A stretch of 64,000 bases of DNA from Megascapheus bottae (Eukaryota > Chordata > Mammalia > Rodentia > Geomyidae): positions 46,221,001-46,285,000 of the forward strand of contig JANJXV010000006.1 in NCBI GenBank assembly GCA_024803745.1, given 5' to 3'. The stretch's first letter is position 1. The number at the start of each line of letters is the position of its first letter. The notes beneath the pieces are model-generated. The model saw only the letters and a program-made list of their open reading frames with translations. It had not been told where the DNA came from and did not search any database. This document shows, piece by piece, positions 55,042 through 64,000 of the stretch. The position numbers and the translations under genes are program-made.

Positions 55042-55649
55042 GGCTCCCAATTTAACGAAAGTAGAACATATAACTTTATTACATTCCTATAGTGTACCTC
55101 TCAGAAATAACAGTTTAAAAGTATTGTACTCCAAAATACATAAATGCTTCCCGATTTACATATATTCTTGCTCTAACAGAGCAGAGCGCTCTGCAAATAT
55201 TTTGAAACATTTACAATTATGTTAATAGTTCTTTACTGAGAGGTAAAATAACTTGTTGACGATCGCATGCCAGGAACTGGAGAAGAGGCTTTCTATCCTG
55301 CCCATCTGTTCCTAGGCCTTGTACCTTCACTACCATTCTCAGCATGAGCTGCGGATGCTCCTGTTTCCCCAGTTCTCATATTCTGGAAACCTTCACAATG
55401 GAATGACAATAATTATTTTCAAGGGCTTCTCTGTGATGTAATGAAAATAACTTGACAGAATTCTGTTCTTGTCTTTGCTCTGCTAATTAGCACCATGAAA
55501 AGACAAACGTCTTCCCCTCACCACCTTTCAGTCCTCTCATTTAAAACATGCTGACACAGAAATGAATAGTCTCTAAAGATTTTTTCATTCCAAAAATTCC
55601 AAGCTTTTTAAAAAGTATATTTTTTGAACTACGGAGTATATAACAACTT
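55042..55649. other. No gene recognised; possible MIR remnant
   Basis: Around 55470-55560 (tctttgctctgctaattagc) a weak MIR-like order is visible. Confidence 0.35.
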
Positions 55650-55663
55650 AAATCATTTCTTAA

Positions 55664-55857
55664 GGGCCGGGAGTTTGGCCTAGTGGTTAAAGTGCTTGCC
55701 TAGCATGCATGAAGACCCGGGTTCGATTCCTCGGTACCACATACATAGAAAAAAGCCGGAAGTGGTGCTGAGGCTCAAGTGGTAGAGCTCTAGCCTTGAG
55801 AAAGTCCAAGGACAGTGCTCAGGCCCTGAGCTCAAGCCCAGGACTGGCAAAAAAAAA
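55664..55857 (+). mobile_element. Young IDL-Geo SINE (TTAA subtype)
   Basis: Near-consensus copy with ggttaaagtgc after the A box and gctgaggctcaag in the right half. 14-bp target duplication aaatcatttcttaa at 55650-55663 and 55858-55871. Confidence 0.95.
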
Positions 55858-55957
55858 AAATCATTTCTTAAACTATAATGATAGATTAGATTTGAACTTA
55901 AGCATTCCTTGATGGAAAATCCCAGGAATTTTTGTTTGTTTTAACAAAGGACTTTAA

Positions 55958-56022
55958 AAATTGAGCACTTGCCTAGCATATGCAAGGTCCTGGGTTTGAT
56001 CCACAGCACTGCAAAATAAATA
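55958..56022 (+). mobile_element. ID-like monomer fragment
   Basis: gagcacttgcctagcatatg, gggtttgatccacagcactg, AAAT tail. Confidence 0.75.
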
Positions 56023-56049
56023 AATACAAATTAATCAGTCATATTTTGA

Positions 56050-56230
56050 GATGCTGGGAGCTAATGGTTCATGCCTATAGTACTAACTACTCAGGAGGCT
56101 AAGGCTAAGATCACAGTTCAAAGACAGCCTGAGCAGGAAAGTCCATAAGACTCTTATCTCCAATTAACCACCAAAAGACTTAGGCAGGAGAATGGCAAAT
56201 CTGAGATCATCCTGGGATACATAGTGAAAT
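56050..56230 (+). mobile_element. Truncated B1-Geo plus B1 3' end
   Basis: Left half and linker (ccaattaaccaccaaaagac) run into a B1-type end (gatcatcctgggatacatag). Confidence 0.68.
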
Positions 56231-56372
56231 TGAAAATAGAAGAAAGGGAGTGCAAAAGTGCAAAGACAGAAAAAGCATACAACTGTTTATATGCAAGGAT
56301 GAGAACAATTGTAGCTATGAATAGAACTTGTCCCAATTTGGATGAGCTTTTATTTTTTCAAAGTATTTCACC

Positions 56373-56397
56373 ATACACACAGACACACAGACACACA

Positions 56398-56438
<41 letters not shown>

Positions 56439-56449
56439 ACACACACACA
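56373..56449 (+). repeat. (CA)n microsatellite
   Basis: About 75 bp of CA with GACA interruptions. Confidence 0.96.
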
Positions 56450-56464
56450 TAGAATGCAGAGTGA

Positions 56465-56640
56465 AGGATCCTGAACCAACTAAGAAGGGTCCCATCCTAG
56501 TTCTACTACTCTAATTGGGAGACTCTGGGAAAATCATTTAATCTTCCTGTGCTCAGCTTTGGTCTCAGATCATAAGCCCCACAGGGTCCTTGTGAGACTC
56601 TCTTATGAGTTAAAATATACAAAGCATTTAATGTTAGCTG
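56465..56640 (+). mobile_element. MIR SINE
   Basis: ctggaaaatcatttaatctt-like core (aaaatcatttaatcttcctg), ctcagctttggtctcagatc, gggtccttgtgagactctct and acaaagcatttaatgttag match the MIR order. Confidence 0.72.
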
Positions 56641-56817
56641 TTTTTATAGGCATCATTTGTTCAATTCATACTCACCTGTACAGATGGTTTGTAAATGTCT
56701 TGCTGAGGAAACAAACAAAAATATCTCTCAAGTCTACTCAACCCATGGCAGTGATATGCCTGAGATGGTCCAGGACAGCCAGCCTAGTATGTGTCAATGT
56801 AACAAGATCTGAGCCTC

Positions 56818-57018
56818 AGGGCTGGGAATATGGCTGAGTGGTAGATTGCTTGACTAGTATGCATGAAGCCGTGGGTTCCATTACTCGGTACCATATAAAT
56901 AGAAAAAGCTGCAAGTGATGCTGTGGCTAAAGTGGTAGAGTGCTAACCTTGAGCAAAAGAAGCTCAGGGACAATGCTCAGGCCCTGAGTTCAAGCTCCAG
57001 GACTAGGTGGGGGGAAAA
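56818..57018 (+). mobile_element. IDL-Geo SINE
   Basis: agggctgggaatatggctga; ccattactcggtaccatata; G-run and A-tail. Confidence 0.86.
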
Positions 57019-57172
57019 AAGATCTGTGCCTCTTGGTCTTTTCAGTGTTGTCTGAAGATGTCTTCTCACTCTTACAGAATATCCTAGAGTATGCAATAAA
57101 TTGTGTACTAGTACAAGGATGCACATGCATGATATCCTGTAAGGATAAATGATTTCCAAAGAATAGTACGTA

Positions 57173-57358
57173 TAGCTGGGCATACTAGTACATTCTTATA
57201 ATCCCAACACTCAGGAGCTAAAGAAGGAAGATCATGTGATCATGAATGTGAGGCCAGCCTGGGCTAAACAGTCAGAACCATCAAGAGAGGGATAAAAGAA
57301 GAGAGAGTGAGAGAAATAGAGATGGGGAAAGAAAAGAGAGGGAGAGAGAGAGAGATAG
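57173..57358 (+). mobile_element. B1 monomer ending in (GA)n
   Basis: agctgggcatactagtacat, gtgaggccagcctgggctaa, then AGAG purine repeats from about 57291. Confidence 0.8.
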
Positions 57359-57532
57359 AATATTCAAAGGCAGTACACCTACTGGAAGGAATACTAAGAG
57401 AACATAACCATTCTCCAAATACAAGATGATCAACAGTGACACTGCTCCTCAGTGAAGAAGACATGTCACATGACTGTCTAGCCATATTGACATCTGCTTG
57501 TTGAACAAATCCCTAGCTTCTGGATTTGCCTT

Positions 57533-57767
57533 GCTTTTTTTTTTTTTTGATCACAGAGCTTGAACTCTGGGCCTGGGCACTGTCCCTGAGCTTTTCAGCT
57601 CAAGAATACTGCTCTACCACTTAAGCCACAGTGCCACATACAGTTTCCTGGTGGTTAGTTGGAGATAAGTGTCTCACCGACTTTTGTGCTGGGCTGGCTT
57701 TGAACCTTGATCCTCAGATCTCAGCATCCTGAGTAGCTAGGATTACAGGCATGAGCTACTAGTGTCC
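57533..57767 (-). mobile_element. B1-Geo SINE
   Basis: 14-T start, gatcacagagcttgaactct, end gattacaggcatgagctact. Confidence 0.9.
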
Positions 57768-57830
57768 AGTTTTACCGAGTTTATTATTTGTTCACATACT
57801 AGGAAAAAAATCACAATTGCAGTGTTTTTT

Positions 57831-58017
57831 TGGTCAGTCCTGGGCTTGAGCTCAGGGCCTGAACACTGTCCTTGGACTTTCTCAAGGCTAGAGCTCTACC
57901 ACTTGAGCCTTAGCACCACTTCTGGCTTTTTTGTATGTATGTGGTACCAAGGAATCGAACCCGGGTCTTCGTGCATGCTAGGCAAGCACTTTAACCACTA
58001 GGCCAAACTCCCGGCCC
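57831..58017 (-). mobile_element. Young IDL-Geo SINE (TTAA subtype)
   Basis: Carries gcactttaaccactaggcc. 13-bp duplication tgcagtgtttttt at 57818-57830 and 58018-58030. Confidence 0.93.
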
Positions 58018-58072
58018 TGCAGTGTTTTTTTAAAAGCAAAATTATATTCAGCAGCAAGATATAGTTAATCTC

Positions 58073-58272
58073 GGGACCGGGAGTTTGGCCTAGTGGTTAA
58101 AGTGCTTGCCTAGCATGCATGAAGACCTGGGTTCGATTCCTCGGTACCACATACATAGAAAAAAGCCAGAAGTGGTGCTGAGGCTCAAGTGGTAGAGCTC
58201 TAGCCTTGAGAAAGTCCAAGGACAGTGTTCAGGCCCTGAGCTCAAGCCCGGGACTGGCAAAAAAAAAAAAAA
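58073..58272 (+). mobile_element. Young IDL-Geo SINE (TTAA subtype)
   Basis: Near-consensus with ggttaaagtgc. 17-bp duplication aagatatagttaatctc at 58056-58072 and 58273-58289, inverted relative to the copy 55 bp upstream. Confidence 0.95.
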
Positions 58273-58289
58273 AAGATATAGTTAATCTC

Positions 58290-59289
58290 CTGTGATAATT
58301 TCTGCAAAGGAAGGATTTTAAACACAAGTTCTTACTAATGTCCTATATGATGTTCAGACTCCAGTGAGTCAGGGGATGGAAGACAAAGATTTGCTTTCCA
58401 AAGGATATTACTGACTATTTTTGTATGACCTTAGAAGAAATTTAACTTGCATTGCTTCAATCAAATAAAACATTTACATGTATGTTACTTGTGTGAAATG
58501 TTTGGCTCATTAACATAATCATAAAATATGCTAAACAAAATAGTGATAAGATTGAGAATTAAATCTCTCAATGAACTGAAAACTGTTAGTTTCAAGTGCT
58601 TTATTAGGCAGCAGAAATAATCTGATAAATTATCAAAACAAATTGCTACTTGCAATGTATAACATAAGCCTTCTAGAAATGTTGCTACATTTATTTATGA
58701 CTAGAAAACCCAATTATGATTATCAAACAAGAAATAGGAAACTTCAGCAAAATAATTATGTTTCATCTTCTCAAGTAGTAATCTAAATTTAAATTTAAAG
58801 CAATTTTATTTAAATCAATTCTATCCTAAATTATGTGCACCAATGCAATCACTGAATAGTAGATGGAACAGATTTAGAAAAATATCAGAGATTAGTAGGA
58901 TGCATGGAAAAGAAGTTGCTATCTTGTTCTAATTAGAGGAAATAACAGGGCAAAATAACCATGAGTAGTAGGAAAAAAGCCTTCAATTCACTTTTGCCAA
59001 ATCAGCCTACCTAGATTTCTTGAATTCTTATCAATTCATTTCAGTTGATGTTAATCAATTCAAAATTTAAAAAGAAGTGTATATAAAAAGAAATCCAAAG
59101 GGAAATGTCTAAGAAGTTAAATCATCAGTCAGTATTATGAAATTTCATCTTGTCTCCAGCTCATCTGCTTATATCTCAAGTTTATTTTTACCTTATAGAA
59201 TGCATCAGTTTTTATCCAAGTCATCAATGAACATAGATGAATCCAGATGAAATAGTCCCAGCAAGTTCTAATGCAGAAAAAACAGTCAC
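58290..59289. other. Repeat-free 1 kb, no gene recognised
   Basis: A/T-rich with no SINE between very young insertions; candidates for conserved non-coding sequence cannot be judged without alignment. Confidence 0.5.
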
Positions 59290-59525
59290 AGAGCCAGAAA
59301 CCAATGGCTTGCAAATGTAATCCTAGCTACTTGAGAGCTACTGAGCACCTTGGTTAGAGTCTAGGCTAGTCAGAAGAGTCCATAAGACTTCATCTGTTAT
59401 TAGCCTGGAAAAAAAAAATCTGACCTACAGATGTGACTCAAGTTGTAGAACTTTAGCTGTGAGCATAAAAAGCTGAGCAAGAGCACAAGACACTGAGTTC
59501 AAGTTCCTGCACAAGAATTGGGAAA
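59290..59525 (+). mobile_element. B1-Geo SINE, diverged
   Basis: gtaatcctagctacttgaga; acactgagttcaagttcctg. Confidence 0.7.
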
Positions 59526-59605
59526 GAGGCACAGAGCAAGAGAATGAGGTGGGGGGGAGGAAAAAAATTAGATGAATTGTTTTGACATAAAAATGAAATG
59601 TTCTT

Positions 59606-59784
59606 CGGCCAGGAGTTTGGCTTAGTGGTTAAAGTGCTTGCCTAGCATGCACGAAGACCTGGGTTTGATTCCTTGGTACCACATACTTAGAAAAAGCCAG
59701 AAGTGGTGCTGAGGCTCAAGTGGTGGAAAAATCGAAGGACAGACCTCAAGCCCTGAACTTAAGCCCAGGACTGTCAAAAAAAAA
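59606..59784 (+). mobile_element. IDL-Geo SINE (TTAA subtype) with right-half deletion
   Basis: ggttaaagtgcttgcctagc present. About 20 bp missing after caagtggtgg. Target duplication gaaatgttctt at 59595-59605 and 59785-59795. Confidence 0.92.
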
Positions 59785-59795
59785 GAAATGTTCTT

Positions 59796-60036
59796 AAGCC
59801 GGGCTTGGTGGCTCATGCCTATAATCCTACCTAGTACTCAGGAGGCTGAGATCCGAGGATCGTGGTTCAAAGCCAGGCCGGGAATTAAAGAACTTGAGAC
59901 TCTTATCTCCAATTAATCATTAGAAAAATGAGAAGTTGGGCTGTGGCTCCAAGGATAGAGCAGTAGGAGCTGAATAGTTCAGGAATAGCGACCAGGCCCA
60001 AAGTTCAAGCCCCAAGACTCATAGAAAAAAAGACAA
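59796..60036 (+). mobile_element. B1-Geo SINE
   Basis: Starts aagccgggcttggtggctca directly after the previous target copy; A-rich tail. Confidence 0.88.
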
Positions 60037-60667
60037 GAAAAGAAAAAATAAATAAATCCAGGTTCCTAACCCACTATGATTATAGATGGTATGGATATTT
60101 ATGAAATTAAATTGCTGCAATATACTTGTTCCTTATCATCAGCACCAGAACTTTATTTTACTGAGTTTCCTTCCATTCTTCTGTTTGTGTGTGACCCTTG
60201 TCATTGTCAAATAACAGTGTTTTATTTCTTTGGGCGTGGTTTCATGTTGGATAGAATAATAAAGCAAAGCAGGATGCACGGGTATGACAAAAACAGGAAT
60301 GGTAGCAACACTATGGATTTATACCCAGTGAATGATGTTGCATATGAATTTCCTGTGATGCTTCAATTCTGAATTGCTCCATTTTGCAATCAGGTACCTG
60401 CTGCCAATAATCTGGCTCACAGTCACCAGATGAGTCAGCCTCACTCCTGAAACCATTATGTACTTTTGTCAACAAGATTCAGAATGGAAGCATCGAAAGA
60501 CCACAATAGTCAGACTGACAAGGACAGATGGTAAATGGCAGTGTTTTTCTCAAACCGTGATCTCAGGAGAGCAATATCAGAATTACCCCCAAAAAGTTGC
60601 TGGAAATTTATTTATTGCAATAGGATCGTACTAGGTATTCCAGGCTACCATCAAACTTTAAACTTTT
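60037..60667. other. No gene recognised
   Basis: A 98-codon frame (60076-60372) has no family resemblance and no splice or promoter context. Confidence 0.45.
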
Positions 60668-60945
60668 CCTTCTTTCCTTCTTTCCTTCCTTCTTTCCTTC
60701 CTTCTTTCCTTCTTTCCTTCTTTCCTGCCTTCCTTCCTTCCTTCCTTCTTTCCTTGCCAGTCCTAGGGCTTGAATTCAGGGCCTGAGCACTGTCCTTGGA
60801 CTTTCCTCAAGGCCAGTGCTCTACCACTTGAGCCACAACACCACTTCCAGCTTTTGATATGTATGTGGTACCAAGGAATCAAACCTTGAACTTTGTGTAT
60901 GCTAGGCAAGCACTATCACTAGTCCAGAGTCCCAGCCCCAAACTT
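60668..60945 (-). mobile_element. IDL-Geo SINE with TTCC/TTTC tail
   Basis: About 90 bp of CCTT/CTTT units at the 3' end of a reverse SINE (gccagtcctagggcttgaat onward). Confidence 0.9.
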
Positions 60946-60956
60946 CCTTTTCTTCA

Positions 60957-61203
60957 ACCAGTCACCAATGGCTCACATCTATAATTCTAGCTACTCAGGA
61001 GGCTGAGATCTGAGAACTAAGGTTCAAAGTCAGCCCAGGCAGAAAAGTCAGTGAGACTCTTATTTCCAATAAACTACTCAGAAAAATCCAGAAATAGCAC
61101 TGTGGTTCAAGTGGTAGAGCACTCACCTTGAGCACAAAGAGGCTCAGAGACAGCACCCAGGTCCAGAGTTCAAGCCCCAGAACTGGCAAAAACCAAATCA
61201 AAC
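60957..61203 (+). mobile_element. B1-Geo SINE
   Basis: aaccagtcaccaatggctca; ggttcaagtggtagagcact; ACAAA tail. Confidence 0.85.
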
Positions 61204-61289
61204 AAACAAAACATTTCTTTCTTTTCTTGATTCTGGTGCTGAAATAGCAGGCATGCTTCTCCAGGCCTAGCTAGAAACAGTACAGTGTG

Positions 61290-61492
61290 CATGTGCGTGT
61301 GTGTGCATGCACGTGCTAGGGCTTGAACTCAAGGCCTCCCACTCTTGCTTAGCAATTTTGCTTAGGCTAGCCTCTACCACTTGAGCCATACCTCCATAGA
61401 CTCTTCTGCCCAGACTGACTTTGAACAAGGACTATCAGATCTCAGCCTCCTAAGTAGCTAGGATTACAGGTTTGACCCACCATGCCCAGCCT
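61290..61492 (-). mobile_element. B1-Geo SINE, linker deleted
   Basis: TG-rich start, agggcttgaactcaaggcct, then a shortened linker joins directly to the B1 part. Confidence 0.82.
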
Positions 61493-61594
61493 GAAACACA
61501 TTCTTGAGTACACTTTCTGACACAGACAATGTTAAAAGAGGGGTTGAGATTTCATAGGCCACACAAAAGATTGTAATATTCATTAAAGTAACTC

Positions 61595-61782
61595 TGTCTA
61601 CTCTCAGGAGGCTGAGATTTGAGGATTACAGCTCAAAGCCAGCCTGGAGAGAAAACTCCATTAGACTCAGCCAGCAAAAAGCTGGAAGTGAGGGTGTGGC
61701 TCAAGTGGTAGGGTGTCAGCCTTGAGCAAAAAGGCCAAGGCCCTGAGCTCAAGCCCCAGTACCAGAACAAAAAAGAAAAGTT
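61595..61782 (+). mobile_element. B1-Geo SINE, 5' truncated
   Basis: Begins within the left half (ctactctcaggaggctgaga); ends cccagtaccagaacaaaaaa. Confidence 0.8.
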
Positions 61783-62905
61783 TTTGAACCATCAGACTGG
61801 CATGATTCCCCAATGCTATGATTTTTTAAAACATGTTTACTATTTCTATTTTATAACAAAGCTACAAAAAATACAAGATACTTTCATGTTACTTTGCCTT
61901 ATATAAGGCTATGAAAAATCAGGGGAAATGATTGTTGGGGAAGAGCATAAAATTATAAAACTTTATATTTATAGGGTGGAGTTTGAGTAGACAGGATGTG
62001 AATCAGCTTTCAAAGACAAAGGCGCTGCTTCAGTAGCTTTCTTGTTATTCCTGCTGTCATGAACATGGAAACAGCTTGATGAGGGAGGAGACCCCTGGTC
62101 TGAGGCCCAGGTGCAGGGTCACTGCCATCCAAGCTTGTGAGGTGCACCCAGGGCAGGAACCATCTGGCCCTGCCCAGTGCTGCCATCCAGTTCTTTCTCT
62201 TTCATCTTGGCCAGGTCTCAAAGCTAATACCTGCTGCCTAGGCAGCCTTCCCTCCCCTCCCAGCTCTGCATCTTCCTTTCTTTGGTCTCTGGGGTTCCAA
62301 GCAGAGTGACAGTGGGGTAGGGCCATGTAGAAGCAGCAGCACAATGTACTCTCACCTACCAGAGAGTTTACCAGCCTCTCCCAGCTTCCTCTTGTTCACT
62401 TCAACTGTTCTCTAGGACTGGTGGGGGCTACCGTAAATCCTCAGAGTCCAAGGGGGCTGAATGCTCATCCTTGGCCAGGAGCTTCCAAAGATGCCAAGAA
62501 CCCATGTGTTGCTTGGTGCCTCCCTCAGTCCTTCTTGGATATTCTACACTACGTATCTTCCATCTTCCACCTCCTCTTCCTCCTGTGCTATCAACTTCTG
62601 GGCCTGGAGATTCCCATGGCTCTGTGGGGTGTGTGTGTGTGTGTGTGTGTCTGTGTTTTGGGGGGTGTCAACCTTGAAGGTGGTCCCTGCTAGACAGCAT
62701 GGACACATGACACATAAGCAGAAGATGAGCAAGCTGAGAAAGGTCTCATGTAATTTCTCTGGCCCTTCTAGACATGCCTTAGGTATGTCTTGCCCTTCAT
62801 GTTAAAGGAGACATTAACCATACCAGGTCTTCTTGTCCTTGGGACCCTTGCATTTGGCCTAGGTTAGATCAAAGGAGGGTAGCATTTGTTTAAAACTTTT
62901 CTCTC
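61783..62905. other. Repeat-poor 1.1 kb, moderately G+C rich, no gene recognised
   Basis: No SINE. From 62060 to 62600 the DNA is G+C rich but has few CpG; several overlapping short frames occur. A TG tract lies at 62628-62662. Could be regulatory or an unrecognised exon; nothing decisive. Confidence 0.5.
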
Positions 62906-62942
62906 ACCCTTCTATTAATTACAATAAAAAATATATTAAAAA
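62906..62942 (+). mobile_element. 37-bp L1 3'-tail insertion
   Basis: Direct repeat aaaacttttctctc at 62892-62905 and 62943-62956 brackets 37 bp that read acccttctattaattacaat plus aaaaaatatattaaaa, the exact end of the L1 type at 14270-14308 and 30565-30598. Confidence 0.88.
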
Positions 62943-62957
62943 AAAACTTTTCTCTCT

Positions 62958-63170
62958 AGACAGTACTGGTCGCTCATACCCCTACTCCTAGCTACACAAC
63001 AGGCTCAGACCTAGAGAATCTCTGTTCAAAGCCAGTCTGACACAAAAATCTTTGAGACTCCATTTACAATTAACCAGCAAAAAAGCCAGGCTGGAGGAGT
63101 AACTCAAGTATAGAGTTCAAGACAACTGAGAGCCCAAGGGACTGAGTTTGAGCCCCAGAAACTAACTAAC
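62958..63170 (+). mobile_element. B1-Geo SINE, diverged
   Basis: gacagtactggtcgctcata; ccatttacaattaaccagca; gactgagtttgagccccaga. Confidence 0.72.
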
Positions 63171-63770
63171 CAACTTTCCTCCCCACCATTTCTGCCTTCT
63201 ACTCTTCTTACAAGCAAAGAACAGCTTTGTAAGGAGTACTATTTCCCCTCAACCCCCATCTGACCACCAGAAGAAAACTGAGATTATATGCCCATCTGAC
63301 TGAATCAGGCCTATCTAAGACTTCCTCTCTATGAAATGACTTGAAACACTTGGGACTTTGACTACCCCTGCCAAATGCCTTCAGGCAGCCCCTCAACTAA
63401 CTGTGATTGGCTCGATGGGAAAGGATGTATTTGATTTGCACTAAAGCAAGGATCCAAAGGATTCTGAGTCCCACAGCCCCATTGCAAAGACAGATTTTCA
63501 GATTCTCTACAAATGCCAGTCAAAGTTTCTGAATTTTTCCCATCTCATTGAGAGTTATCATTAATACTGGAAGCATTAAAACAGAGCCTCTCTGAAACTG
63601 TTGAACTAGCAGAGGTTTTCTTCTGTCTGGAAATAACAGTTCAGAAATTAAAGGTCATTTCTATGAACAACAGCAATAATTTTAAAAAATCCTACAAAGA
63701 AAGGAGGAAGTTTGCTTTTCTTTTTAAAGATTTTGTATTAATATTATACATTAATACCACATGGAAAGGG
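63171..63770. other. No gene recognised
   Basis: About 600 bp unassigned. Confidence 0.5.
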
Positions 63771-63982
63771 TTTTTGGGGTTTTTTTTTGGGGGGGGGCAG
63801 TCCTGGGCTTGAACTCAGGGTCTGAGCAGAGCAGTCCTTGGGCTTTCCTCAAGGTTAGTGCTCTACCACTTGAGCCACAGCACCACTTTCGGCTTTTGTG
63901 TGTTTGTGGTACCAAGGAATCAAACCCGTGTCTTCATGCATGCTAGGCAAGCACTCTACCACTAGGCCAAACTCCCTGCCCA
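63771..63982 (-). mobile_element. IDL-Geo SINE
   Basis: T-run and G-run start, gcagtcctgggcttgaactc, 5' end gcaagcactctaccactagg. Confidence 0.92.
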
Positions 63983-64000
63983 CACAGAGTTTTAATGTAA

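Noticed and set aside
60076..60372. 98-codon frame as a small protein gene
   Set aside because: No recognisable domain, promoter, splice context or codon pattern; length is expected by chance in A/T-rich DNA of this size.

Overview
This window is mammalian nuclear DNA, almost certainly from a rodent of the superfamily Geomyoidea (kangaroo rats, pocket mice, pocket gophers). The only recognisable protein-coding gene is the 3' end of BHMT, betaine-homocysteine S-methyltransferase. The rodent and geomyoid placement rests on the SINEs. Most are dimers whose left half is either a tRNA-Ala/ID-type monomer or a 7SL/B1-type monomer, joined to one shared right half. From memory this matches the IDL-Geo SINE, described as restricted to Geomyoidea. 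I use 'IDL-Geo' and 'B1-Geo' as working names; they were not checked against a library.

Layout. Positions 1-9380 hold the end of intron 5 and exons 6, 7 and 8 of BHMT on the + strand, with its stop codon at 8882-8884 and a candidate poly(A) signal at 9360. The three exons encode human-numbered residues 209/210 to the C-terminus and carry all three zinc-binding cysteines (217, 299, 300). From 9.4 kb to 64 kb I see no further conserved coding exon. In human and mouse the next + strand gene is JMY, so this is probably the BHMT-JMY intergenic interval.

The intergenic part is a dense retroposon landscape: roughly a hundred SINEs on both strands, several LINE-1 insertions (one twin-primed with its 5' part inverted, one reduced to 37 bp), two old LINE-2 copies, MIRs, two solo LTRs and many microsatellites that often start at SINE A-tails. 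No rRNA, functional tRNA gene or CRISPR array was seen.

Most worth a second look: (1) a complete 870-bp solo LTR at 45046-45915 with a 6-bp target duplication, inserted inside a SINE, whose putative U5 is largely an array of exactly 33 copies of a 13-bp unit; (2) a CpG-rich, TATA-less promoter-like island at about 24750-25520 with GC box, CCAAT boxes, a CACGTG E-box and a short candidate first exon, with no gene assigned; (3) SINE evolution visible in one locus: a young IDL-Geo subfamily marked by a TTAA change, a B1-Geo subfamily with a duplicated right half, and an IDL-Geo copy carrying about 105 bp of 3' extra sequence within its target duplication. All family assignments are from reading and memory; no search or alignment program was run.
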